Shown one piece after another: positions 16,206-21,880 of a DNA stretch of 29,209 nucleotides. Source of the DNA: a virus; IMG/VR virus record IMGVR_UViG_3300005913_000056, positions 1 through 29,209 of that record. One strand, written 5' to 3'. Both the position numbers and the translations under genes were made by a program. Numbering within the stretch: position 1 is the first letter of the stretch; the number at the start of each line of letters is the position of its first letter. The notes beneath the pieces were generated by a model. It had not been told where the DNA came from and did not search any database. It saw only the letters and a list, made by a program, of their open reading frames with translations.

Positions 16206-16842
16206 GTACAAAGTCCTTAATCAGAGGAAACATAGGATTAATTTCATATGCACACTGCCGAGCAATATCCATGTGCTCTTTCTGAGTACCCGGTGTAGTG
16301 CGTACATCAATGTAGTGAATCCAGGAGCGTATTGTTCCGTGCATATACAACCGTGTCTTAGTAAGACCTTCTGGTAGCACAGTGCGTGCCTGCTCTTTAG
16401 CAATACCATGTTCGATTGCCCACTTGTATACACCCTGAGCAGTATCAATAACTTTTTTCTGTTGAGCAACCCAGTGTCTGTGTAGTAGTTCGTCATCAGT
16501 TTCAATACTATTCTGACGATTCTTTGTATCCTGCATACGAGTTTCTCGCAATTCAAAAGGATAGCCCATTGCCGCAGGGTCGGCGTACCTCTGAGAGAAC
16601 TCTTGGAATGCGAAGCTACGGTGACGAACTATCTGGTGTGCAATATCTCTGGTAGTATTAATTTCTAGAGTGATACTACACATCTCCATGGGGGACCAAT
16701 GGTTGTGCTTGATTAGATACTTTACTAACTTCTCTGAAGTCTCTGTGTTATGTTGATTGCCGGGATTTGATACTCTCGCCATGTATGCAATATCTGCAAT
16801 TAGGTCAGGGCTTGAGCTTGAAATAAGTTTTACTTGTGTCAT
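16198..16842 (-). CDS. thyX: Flavin-dependent thymidylate synthase ThyX
   Basis: 214-residue enzyme making dTMP from dUMP with FAD, NADPH and methylene-tetrahydrofolate. The ThyX signature RHR-x7-S is at residues 73-83 (R-H-R-S-F-A-F-Q-E-F-S), followed by Q-R-Y. Length is typical of the family. It starts at ATG 16842 overlapping the stop of the zinc-ribbon GIY-YIG gene and overlaps the nucleotide-hydrolase gene at its end. Supplies thymidine nucleotides for phage DNA synthesis. Confidence 0.96.
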   Translation of the reverse strand: MTQVKLISSSSPDLIADIAYMARVSNPGNQHNTETSEKLVKYLIKHNHWSPMEMCSITLEINTTRDIAHQIVRHRSFAFQEFSQRYADPAAMGYPFELRETRMQDTKNRQNSIETDDELLHRHWVAQQKKVIDTAQGVYKWAIEHGIAKEQARTVLPEGLTKTRLYMHGTIRSWIHYIDVRTTPGTQKEHMDIARQCAYEINPMFPLIKDFVHE

Positions 16843-17519
16843 TTTATTGTGTCCAGTTGAAGTACGTCTTTTGAGAAAATCTCTGTTCCCTGCCCCCCAC
16901 GCATTAAGAGGTCGGGGCTTTGGTATATATAATATGAAAACTCTTTAAGAATTTGTTTTTCCTTCTCGGCAGCTTTCCAACCTTTATCATACTCTTTCCA
17001 CAAAAGACAAGTAATGTTGTTTAAGTCCGAACCTTTATATCTTTGTTCTAAGGTATTTTTTGTTATACCTATTTTATAGAAAGACTCTATGCCTCTATCT
17101 ATTCGTATGTAGTAGAGGTATGCTGTATCATCATAGTCTATATATCTTTTAATACAGTAAGGACAGCTGACCATTCGCGCGCCAACCAAATCTTTAGGTA
17201 CTACCGACCATTCGTGTCCTTTAGAGCAAATATGTTTGAGTTTTGTATGATTATTTACATAGGCTTCTAAGCAAACATAGCCTTTTCCTAAAGCATGTAA
17301 TTCAGCCTGATAGCTCTCTGAGGTTTTCTTTACTCTCTTTGAACAAACAGGACAACCTCTTCTATTTAAAATATTGCTTGGTGTGGCTAAAAAGATATGT
17401 CCTATTACACACTGATGTTCAATTGGGTCGTTATTCCTTGTATAGTCTCCTAATAGAGTATGGGGTATTTCCAGCTCTATCAATTGCTCCAAATATTCTT
17501 CTGTTGTCTTTCTTGTCAT
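16839..17519 (-). CDS. Zinc-ribbon plus GIY-YIG-type nuclease, likely free-standing homing endonuclease
   Basis: 226 residues. Two zinc-ribbon-like units come first (C37-x3-H41 with C56-P-V-C59; C98-x3-H102 with C119-P-Y-C122). A C-terminal T5orf172/MUG113-like GIY-YIG domain follows: Y-L-Y-Y-I (134-138), Y-K-I-G-I-T (148-153), R160-Y, an acidic E-K-E-K helix (185-188) and G-T-E-I-F (211-215). This order is the reverse of I-TevI, whose nuclease is N-terminal. Such proteins are often mobile, and it sits directly upstream of thyX with an ATGA overlap. It has its own promoter (17542-17570) and an AAGGAG site. Confidence 0.82.
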   Translation of the reverse strand: MTRKTTEEYLEQLIELEIPHTLLGDYTRNNDPIEHQCVIGHIFLATPSNILNRRGCPVCSKRVKKTSESYQAELHALGKGYVCLEAYVNNHTKLKHICSKGHEWSVVPKDLVGARMVSCPYCIKRYIDYDDTAYLYYIRIDRGIESFYKIGITKNTLEQRYKGSDLNNITCLLWKEYDKGWKAAEKEKQILKEFSYYIYQSPDLLMRGGQGTEIFSKDVLQLDTIK

Positions 17520-17541
17520 AATTTCTCATCTCCTTGGGACT

Positions 17542-17570
17542 ATTATAATCCTTTTGAGACGGTACGTCAA
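17542..17570 (-). promoter_or_regulatory. Promoter of the GIY-YIG/thyX operon
   Basis: TTGACG (17570-17565), 17 bases, TATAAT (17547-17542) on the - strand. The TAG of the preceding gene (17576-17574) is embedded in AAAAAATAGTTC in front of the -35 box. Leader of about 16 bases. Confidence 0.88.
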
Positions 17571-17573
17571 GAA

Positions 17574-18176
17574 CTATTTTTTGGGGCGTCTACTGATTCT
17601 GTTCTCGTAGTCTGCAAGTTCGTGATCCCACCATGGCGGCTTGTCTCTATGCTTCCAAGCAGCCATCGTGCCCTTGTCAAGCATATAGAAATTACGATAA
17701 GACTGTATAGGATCGTCATCGTCCTTTAACTCCTCTGTCATTGCCAGGGCAAACTGAGTGAAGCCGTGGTCTTCCATGTGCTGTGGCTCTGGTAACTTTA
17801 GTAGCATTTCGTAACTTTTGTGTAGGCTACCATAGCGATAATGCGCTTCACTTGCAAGAGCAAAGGCGTAACAGTTTGTCCAGTAATAATTTTCTAGGGA
17901 AGAACGTACCCATATACAACTGGGGTGCGATTGCATAGTGGGTAAGTACGGAAAAGGTCTCTCCTCCATAGGAAATTCTTTCCAATACTTACGGGTGGTC
18001 TGAAGGACAGCATTTTCTTCTTTAGTGATAGCACGAGGCACAAAACCGAATAGGTGATCTATCCAGAGGTTTGTGTTGATAAGCTGTGCGGCTTCGAGTA
18101 TCATCTTGTTGACATGCTGGTCGACATGATACTCTGCACATTTGTCTAGGTCTTCGTCTAGGTAAAAAAGGTTGAT
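17574..18176 (-). CDS. Conserved uncharacterised phage protein with probable AUC start
   Basis: 200 residues if translation begins at ATC 18176-18174. The first in-frame ATG (18104) gives only 176 residues and has no ribosome site. The 24 codons before it stay open and encode N-L-F-Y-L-D-E-D ... C-A-E-Y-H-V-D-Q-H-V-x-K-M-I-L-E, which I recognise as the conserved N-terminus of this phage family (usually M-N-I-F-x-L-D). GGGAG lies seven bases before the ATC and the promoter's predicted start about 20 bases before. Other conserved parts: H-P-S-C-I-W-V-R-S-S, Y-R-Y-G-S-L-H-K-S, D-D-P-I-Q-S-Y-R-N-F-Y and P-P-W-W. Function unknown; several Cys/His/Tyr-rich motifs suggest an enzyme. Confidence 0.82.
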   Translation of the reverse strand: MNLFYLDEDLDKCAEYHVDQHVNKMILEAAQLINTNLWIDHLFGFVPRAITKEENAVLQTTRKYWKEFPMEERPFPYLPTMQSHPSCIWVRSSLENYYWTNCYAFALASEAHYRYGSLHKSYEMLLKLPEPQHMEDHGFTQFALAMTEELKDDDDPIQSYRNFYMLDKGTMAAWKHRDKPPWWDHELADYENRISRRPKK

Positions 18177-18203
18177 TGTAGTTCTCCCGTAAATTGAATG
18201 AAT

Positions 18204-18232
18204 ATTATACTAGAATTGGGGTAACTTGTCAA
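18204..18232 (-). promoter_or_regulatory. Consensus promoter before the AUC-start gene
   Basis: TTGACA (18232-18227), 17 bases, TATAAT (18209-18204) on the - strand, behind AAAATAGTTC just past the iscA stop. Predicted start about 18197, giving a leader of about 20 bases with GGGAG. Confidence 0.92.
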
Positions 18233-18240
18233 GAACTATT

Positions 18241-18561
18241 TTATGCATTTACTGATTCACCGCACCCACATTCAGTAGACAGATTCGGGTTTAAGAACTT
18301 AAAGCCTTCGTTGAGACCCTCGTAGGCATAATCAAGCGTCATTCCTTCTAGGAGAGGAAGAGATTTGTGGTCTATATAAACTATTAGGTTCTTAAACTCA
18401 AAGCGTGTATGGTACTCCATACTTTCATCTTTGCAGTACTCCAGAACATAACTATATCCTGCACAGCCAGAAGGCTTTAGACCAAGCAGAAGAGCTTCGC
18501 TGCCCTTGTGGGATAACTTTGCAACTGCTTTTGATATTGCTTTGTCTGTTACTTGTATCAT
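18241..18561 (-). CDS. iscA: A-type iron-sulfur carrier, IscA/HesB-like
   Basis: 106 residues with the three cluster-binding cysteines of A-type carriers: C33 in S-G-C-A-G-Y-S-Y, and C98 and C100 in E-C-G-C-G-E (E. coli IscA uses 35, 99 and 101). Such proteins receive Fe-S clusters from the scaffold and deliver them to client enzymes. It starts at ATG 18561 overlapping the iscU stop (ATGA), so scaffold and carrier are translated together. Full length and intact. Confidence 0.94.
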   Translation of the reverse strand: MIQVTDKAISKAVAKLSHKGSEALLLGLKPSGCAGYSYVLEYCKDESMEYHTRFEFKNLIVYIDHKSLPLLEGMTLDYAYEGLNEGFKFLNPNLSTECGCGESVNA

Positions 18562-18935
18562 CTTTTAGATTTTAAGTCACGGATTGCTGTTTTGATTGCG
18601 TCTTCGGCAAGAACCGAACAATGAATTTTAACAGGAGGAAGAGCTAGCTCTGTGGCTAGGTCTGTATTTCTAATCTTGTATGCTTCGTCCATATGCTTAC
18701 CTTTCACCATTTCTGTCAAAAGTGAGCTAGAGGCTATAGCGGAGCCACAACCATAAGTTTTAAACTTTGCATCAGTAATAATATCATTACTATCTACTTG
18801 GATTTGGAGACGCATTACATCCCCACACGCGGGTGCTCCTACCATGCCTGTACCGACGTTTTTTGCATCTGCATCAAGTATACCCACATTGCGTGGGTTC
18901 TCGTAGTGGTCTAGTACTTTAGCACTATACGCCAT
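18558..18935 (-). CDS. iscU: Iron-sulfur cluster scaffold IscU
   Basis: 125 residues from ATG 18935 (GGAG upstream); the in-frame ATG at 18965 would add ten unrelated residues. With this start the key residues fall at the E. coli IscU numbers: C37 (A-C-G-D39), C63 (Y-G-C-G-S) and C106 (I-H-C-S). The HscA chaperone site L-P-P-V-K is at 99-103. Hence it should assemble clusters with host IscS and hand them on through host HscA/HscB. No phage IscS, HscA or ferredoxin is seen here. It overlaps a 46-residue gene upstream and iscA downstream. Confidence 0.96.
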   Translation of the reverse strand: MAYSAKVLDHYENPRNVGILDADAKNVGTGMVGAPACGDVMRLQIQVDSNDIITDAKFKTYGCGSAIASSSLLTEMVKGKHMDEAYKIRNTDLATELALPPVKIHCSVLAEDAIKTAIRDLKSKR

Positions 18936-19065
18936 TATTTTTCTCCAGTTCCATGTACTCTGCATACGTTTTAGGGTTCTTTTTCTCTTCGCGCTTACGA
19001 TCTTTAAAAACCTTTGCTTTATTGTATCTACACTGGAACTTAGCTACTGGGTTCTTTCGTTTCAT
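18925..19065 (-). CDS. Small basic NPVAK protein
   Basis: 46 residues, about one third Lys/Arg, beginning M-K-R-K-N-P-V-A-K and ending with an acidic tip. It resembles the short basic 'KNPVAK' proteins found in many phages and gammaproteobacteria, whose function is unknown. GGAG precedes ATG 19065. It overlaps the outer-spanin gene by 26 bases upstream and iscU by 11 bases downstream, consistent with coupled translation. Confidence 0.75.
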   Translation of the reverse strand: MKRKNPVAKFQCRYNKAKVFKDRKREEKKNPKTYAEYMELEKNNGV

Positions 19066-19474
19066 TCTCAGTCTCCGTAGGCAAGGTAACATCTCTATAA
19101 TAAATGATTACCTCTCCGAGCTGGCTAATATATCTCTTTAGCTCTTGTGTATTGTAAGACATTAACTCATAGTCCGCTACACTCATTGCGATAAATACTA
19201 GATCTCCACCATGCTTCTTTTTGATATCTTCTACGAACTTATCGAAATAGGTATAACCTTCGGGATATAAGCCGTCTTTGTTGGCTATTCTAGTGTCTGA
19301 TACTACATACCAATTTGGCTCCTTGAGATTCAGGGGTCGTGGCATGATGGGTTGTGTGATTATAATCTCTATCGGTTTGGTTATAATCTCTACTTCACGA
19401 GGAGGTTGCTGTAGTAAACTGCATCCACTAATCGTTAAGAGCGTTAATGCGCTTGCTAATATCTTCAATTTCAT
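19040..19474 (-). CDS. Outer-membrane spanin-like lipoprotein (Rz1-type)
   Basis: 144 residues with a lipoprotein signal: K-L-K-I then a hydrophobic stretch and lipobox I-S-G-C18. A Pro-rich linker follows (Q-Q-P-P-R, T-Q-P-I-M-P-R-P), then a folded domain (D-L-V-F-I-A-M-S-V-x-D-Y). It starts inside the 3' end of the inner-spanin gene, the usual nested Rz/Rz1 arrangement. Expected role: outer-membrane half of the spanin complex that fuses the two membranes at lysis. It is longer than classic Rz1, so the folded C-terminal domain may have a second role. Confidence 0.78.
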   Translation of the reverse strand: MKLKILASALTLLTISGCSLLQQPPREVEIITKPIEIIITQPIMPRPLNLKEPNWYVVSDTRIANKDGLYPEGYTYFDKFVEDIKKKHGGDLVFIAMSVADYELMSYNTQELKRYISQLGEVIIYYRDVTLPTETENETKEPSS

Positions 19475-19820
19475 TGAATACTTTCTCCGTGCCTTTGTTC
19501 ACTCGCGTAGTCATTAAACCAGGTTTTGCACTAGCTAACTGCGCTATGTTATGTCTGCGAAAGATGTCCAAGTAGTCGGCCATCTGAGTTTCGTACTGTT
19601 GGTTCTGCTTCTGGAGATTTGCACTTGCTGCTACTGTCTTCTCCATGTTCTCTTGTATTGCGACGATTGTAGCTTTTTGCTCTTGATCTCGCAAGTCTTG
19701 GGCTAGGATTACGGACGTTTGTTCCTCTAATTTATTTTGCATAGGTACAACGGCGAATTGGTAGTACAGGAAACCCGTACTACCCATCGCTGCTATTATT
19801 CCTAACAGAATTTTAGACAC
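19428..19820 (-). CDS. Inner-membrane spanin (Rz-type)
   Basis: 130 residues with an N-terminal membrane segment (about 4-24, L-L-G-I-I-A-A-M-G-S-T-G-F-L) and then a long Gln/Glu-rich helix predicted as coiled coil (about 28-90). Topology, size and the downstream nested lipoprotein gene match an inner-membrane spanin acting at the last step of host lysis. It overlaps the endolysin gene by eight bases. Confidence 0.8.
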   Translation of the reverse strand: MSKILLGIIAAMGSTGFLYYQFAVVPMQNKLEEQTSVILAQDLRDQEQKATIVAIQENMEKTVAASANLQKQNQQYETQMADYLDIFRRHNIAQLASAKPGLMTTRVNKGTEKVFNEIEDISKRINALND

Positions 19821-20259
19821 TTTCCAACCTTACCATTAGTCTTTCGGCCCGGTTAGTTACTTGCCTGTGCCAAAGTGAATCTCTACCTTCAACTGCCGCT
19901 TTCTTCCAATCACCTTCGAGTACGGCGGCATTCATATTCTTGAACTTCGACAAACGAGGTCTTCCCATGTTAAACATCATATTAACAAGTACACCCTGTA
20001 CTTCGTCTGGTAATCCGTCAAAAGTCCCTTGTCCGTATAGAGCGTAACACTCTGAGATTGCTGTACTGAGGTCACTCTCGAAACACTCTGCAACTCTTTG
20101 CTCTGTGACGGGAGTTCCGACTGGCTTTCCATACTCGGGGTCACTTTCAAGTACGAGGTGCCCGACTCCAAATGTCGGATACCCAAGATGGTCGTTATAG
20201 AGTTCATATTCTACTCCTTCATCTATCTTTAACTGTTCAAATACTTCACTTTTATTCAC
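19813..20259 (-). CDS. Endolysin, T4-type lysozyme (GH24)
   Basis: 148-residue muramidase cutting the peptidoglycan glycan chain. The catalytic triad is visible: E14 (D-E-G), D23 and T29 in Y-N-D-H-L-G-Y-P-T-F-G-V-G-H, matching T4 lysozyme E11/D20/T26. The F-N-M-G-R-x-x-L-x-x-F-K motif follows. No signal peptide or SAR segment, so a holin is needed. Start is GTG 20259 with AAGGAG upstream. Next in order are the spanin genes. Confidence 0.95.
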   Translation of the reverse strand: MNKSEVFEQLKIDEGVEYELYNDHLGYPTFGVGHLVLESDPEYGKPVGTPVTEQRVAECFESDLSTAISECYALYGQGTFDGLPDEVQGVLVNMMFNMGRPRLSKFKNMNAAVLEGDWKKAAVEGRDSLWHRQVTNRAERLMVRLESV

Positions 20260-20272
20260 TTTTTACTCTCCT

Positions 20273-20380
20273 TTAATACATTCCTGCGCTGGCGTATATT
20301 GTTATAAACGGCAAGGCTAAACAACTTATCGCTGTAACCATGTTGCATAAATAACACACGGCCTTATCTTGGTCTTTCAC
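20273..20380 (-). CDS. Tiny single-span membrane protein, holin candidate
   Basis: 35 residues starting at GTG 20380 with GGAG upstream: a short polar N-terminus with C-Y-L-C, then one hydrophobic span (about 14-34). It ends 13 bases before the endolysin start, and its stop codon nearly touches the endolysin ribosome site. Position suggests a holin or lysis regulator, but 35 residues is very short for a holin, so the role is uncertain. Confidence 0.55.
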   Translation of the reverse strand: MKDQDKAVCYLCNMVTAISCLALPFITIYASAGMY

Positions 20381-20438
20381 TTCTTTTTCTCCATTGAGCT
20401 TGGGCTTTTGCCCTTTTGTAACCTACTTAAAGGGGAGG

Positions 20439-20696
20439 CTACGCTCCCTCAATCTTTGCCAATGCTTGTGGCTTGAACTCGTCCCATCCTCCAACGTGTA
20501 CACCATCAACAATAACTTGGGGTACAGTAGTACTGTCTGGGAACAGCATTTTAAATTCTAGCTTAGTGTAGTCTTTGTTTAGCTTTAGAACTATATGGCT
20601 AAACTCTCTATCTATTAGGCATAACTGCTTGCAGGCTCTTTCAGCTTGCACACAGAAATTACAATTATCTCTGCTGTATACTACTACTTTCTTCAC
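20439..20696 (-). CDS. Glutaredoxin
   Basis: 85-residue dithiol glutaredoxin: redox pair C12-N-F-C15, T-V-P cis-proline motif (about 59-61) and G-G-W-D-E-F near the end. It can reduce ribonucleotide reductase using glutathione and may also bind Fe-S clusters, of interest beside iscU/iscA. Start is a GTG overlapping the upstream stop (GTGA). Confidence 0.92.
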   Translation of the reverse strand: MKKVVVYSRDNCNFCVQAERACKQLCLIDREFSHIVLKLNKDYTKLEFKMLFPDSTTVPQVIVDGVHVGGWDEFKPQALAKIEGA

Positions 20697-20881
20697 ACCG
20701 ACACCTTACGTTTCACTAGCTCATTGCTGATCTTTTGCTTTAGCTTAGGCTGGGTGTTTGCATTCTCAAACTTCTCTACTAGTTCTTTTGTCGAAGTCGC
20801 GTGCATATAGTAGTGGATAGTGCCTACTTTCTTGCGGTTTGCTCCGATCTTTGCTACTGATTCTTTAAACTTTACTGGCAT
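20693..20881 (-). CDS. Small basic conserved phage protein
   Basis: 62 residues, basic, opening M-P-V-K-F-K-E-S and containing H-Y-Y-M-H-A-T-S-T-K-E-L and N-E-L-V-K-R. This pattern recurs in short proteins of T7-like and marine phages near glutaredoxin genes; function unknown. GGGAGA lies eight bases before ATG 20881. It overlaps the glutaredoxin start (GTGA). Confidence 0.78.
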   Translation of the reverse strand: MPVKFKESVAKIGANRKKVGTIHYYMHATSTKELVEKFENANTQPKLKQKISNELVKRKVSV

Positions 20882-21041
20882 TTTGTTTCTCCCGGTTATA
20901 TTCTAGTTTGAGTAATGCTGCTGTCTTCTCTGCTAAGGACAGATCTCTGGTTAGCAGGTATATCATATCGTTGTCGTGCAACTTATATCTGAGATCTCCA
21001 TCGTCTAGTATCTCAGTGCTGATAATTAGTTTATTCTTCAT
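20865..21041 (-). CDS. Small hypothetical early protein
   Basis: 58 residues from ATG 21041, mixed charge (I-L-D-D-G-D-L-R-Y-K-L-H, then L-S-L-A-E-K-T-A-A-L-L-K-L-E). No known motif. It overlaps both neighbours by 11-17 bases, which supports it being real. Confidence 0.6.
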   Translation of the reverse strand: MKNKLIISTEILDDGDLRYKLHDNDMIYLLTRDLSLAEKTAALLKLEYNREKQNASKV

Positions 21042-21168
21042 CGAGCTCTATCATCCCATTGTCTACTAGATGTTCTATGGTACATTCTATCCCCTCTTGT
21101 TTGCCTAGTGCGTGGCACGTTAGGCCGCAACCAATTAAGCAAAATACGAACACTGAGTACTCTAACAT
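21031..21168 (-). CDS. Small membrane protein, first gene of leftward early operon
   Basis: 45 residues from ATG 21168 (AGGAG upstream). An earlier in-frame start at 21231 is excluded because it lies in a promoter. One hydrophobic segment (S-V-F-V-F-C-L-I-G-C-G-L) is followed by L-G-K-Q-E-G-I-E and an acidic tail. Similar short proteins occur in marine phages. It is the first gene behind the tandem leftward promoters. Confidence 0.72.
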   Translation of the reverse strand: MLEYSVFVFCLIGCGLTCHALGKQEGIECTIEHLVDNGMIELDEE

Positions 21169-21202
21169 CTTTTCTCCTGTTGAACTCGTCTTTGGAAAAA
21201 CT

Positions 21203-21231
21203 ATTATACGCAAAAACAGGCACCCTGTCAA
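21203..21231 (-). promoter_or_regulatory. Leftward promoter, proximal
   Basis: TTGACA (21231-21226), 17 bases, TATAAT (21208-21203) on the - strand. Predicted start about 21196, 28 bases before ATG 21168. Drives the leftward early/lysis/Isc operon. Confidence 0.92.
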
Positions 21232-21278
21232 GACTTAAATACGTTTTTCCTTAATGTTTTTCCTTTATTTATGGGTGA

Positions 21279-21307
21279 ATTATACTAGATGTTCAACCAA
21301 AAGTCAA
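21279..21307 (-). promoter_or_regulatory. Leftward promoter, distal
   Basis: TTGACT (21307-21302), 17 bases, TATAAT (21284-21279) on the - strand, behind AAAAAATTC. It lies 76 bases upstream of the proximal leftward promoter and back to back with the rightward promoter. Confidence 0.85.
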
Positions 21308-21339
21308 GAAGAATTTTTTAGCTACCTTTGAAAAATTTC

Positions 21340-21368
21340 TTGACAATCAACCTGCATTTCGATATAAT
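21340..21368 (+). promoter_or_regulatory. Rightward early promoter
   Basis: TTGACA (21340-21345), 17 bases, TATAAT (21363-21368). The start point seven bases past the -10 box is 21375, the A of the first gene's ATG, so the transcript is probably leaderless. Confidence 0.93.
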
Positions 21369-21374
21369 AGCGTC

Positions 21375-21548
21375 ATGAAAAAATATAAAAAGAAGCCTTG
21401 GACAGACGTAGAGCGCAAAACCCTTGCGGCTCATTACTTTAGCCAAGATATTGAGGACATGATGGGTATGTTGCCAGAACGAACAGAGCAAGCTATAAGA
21501 AATCAAGTAGCCTACCTAAGAAAACGAGGAATAAGGTTTAAACAATGA
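21375..21548 (+). CDS. Myb/SANT-like HTH regulator, probably leaderless
   Basis: 57 residues, one compact module: K-P-W-T-D-V-E-R-K-T-L, then M-L-P-E-R-T-E-Q-A-I-R-N-Q-V-A-Y-L-R-K-R-G, typical of Myb/SANT-like trihelical DNA binders and related to the modules at 10681-11412 and 13929-14369. No Shine-Dalgarno is present; the ATG coincides with the predicted +1 of the promoter. As the first rightward gene at the divergent control region it is a candidate early transcription regulator. The stop overlaps the next ATG. Confidence 0.83.
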   Translation: MKKYKKKPWTDVERKTLAAHYFSQDIEDMMGMLPERTEQAIRNQVAYLRKRGIRFKQ

Positions 21549-21619
21549 CACCAGAGGTATTAGTACTGCTTTGTTTGTTCGCTACCTGGGTAATACTAGA
21601 AAACGGGGATAATGGATGA
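21545..21619 (+). CDS. 24-residue membrane peptide
   Basis: A very short frame overlapping the regulator stop (ATGA) and the bS21 start (ATGA). Residues 4-18 are hydrophobic (V-L-V-L-L-C-L-F-A-T-W-V-I-L). The double overlap supports translation, but it could equally be only a coupling leader for bS21. Confidence 0.5.
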   Translation: MTPEVLVLLCLFATWVILENGDNG

Positions 21620-21825
21620 ATGTCAAAGTACGGAACAATAACGTGGAACAAGCATTGCGAATTTTCAAGCGTAAGATCAATGATAGCAACAAACTTTTTG
21701 ACTACAGAGAAAAAGAAGCATACGAAAAGCCTACCACTAAGCGACAGAAGAAAAAAGCAGCAGCAGCTAATCGAGAGAAAAAGCGACAACAAAAGCTGGC
21801 AGAGAACCCTCTTTCCATGAAATAG
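21616..21825 (+). CDS. rpsU: Ribosomal protein bS21 homologue
   Basis: 69 residues, strongly basic. It matches bacterial bS21: V-K-V-R at the N-terminus, A-L-R-I-F-K-R, then Y-E-K-P-T-T-K-R-Q-K-K-K-A-A-A and a Lys/Arg-rich helix. bS21 sits on the 30S platform near the anti-Shine-Dalgarno end of 16S rRNA, so a phage copy may replace the host protein and steer initiation towards phage mRNAs. Phage bS21 genes are known from aquatic phages. It lies in the first rightward operon, and its TAG is fused to the next promoter. Confidence 0.93.
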   Translation: MNVKVRNNNVEQALRIFKRKINDSNKLFDYREKEAYEKPTTKRQKKKAAAANREKKRQQKLAENPLSMK

Positions 21826-21828
21826 TTC

Positions 21829-21857
21829 TTGACATCTTGCTCAACTAAGCGTATAAT
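21829..21857 (+). promoter_or_regulatory. Consensus promoter after bS21
   Basis: TTGACA (21829-21834), 17 bases, TATAAT (21852-21857). The bS21 stop TAG is part of GAAATAGTTC in front of the -35 box. Predicted start 21864, 17 bases before ATG 21881. Confidence 0.93.
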
Positions 21858-21880
21858 TACTTTCTAAACTGGAGAATTAA

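Noticed and set aside
15891-16842. Possible 2-aminoadenine (Z) DNA genome because of the dATP/dGTP hydrolase-type and MazG-like genes
   Set aside because: No PurZ or DatZ-like HD protein is visible, and the proteins also fit ordinary nucleotide-pool control.
19813-20259. SAR (signal-arrest-release) endolysin
   Set aside because: The N-terminus is charged and the catalytic Glu is already at residue 14, so there is no room for a membrane anchor.
20400-20425. GGGCTTTTGCCC-TTTT hairpin as a terminator
   Set aside because: The T-run is only on the + strand, where no gene ends here; on the leftward transcript it is followed by AAGC. The stem is only four base pairs.
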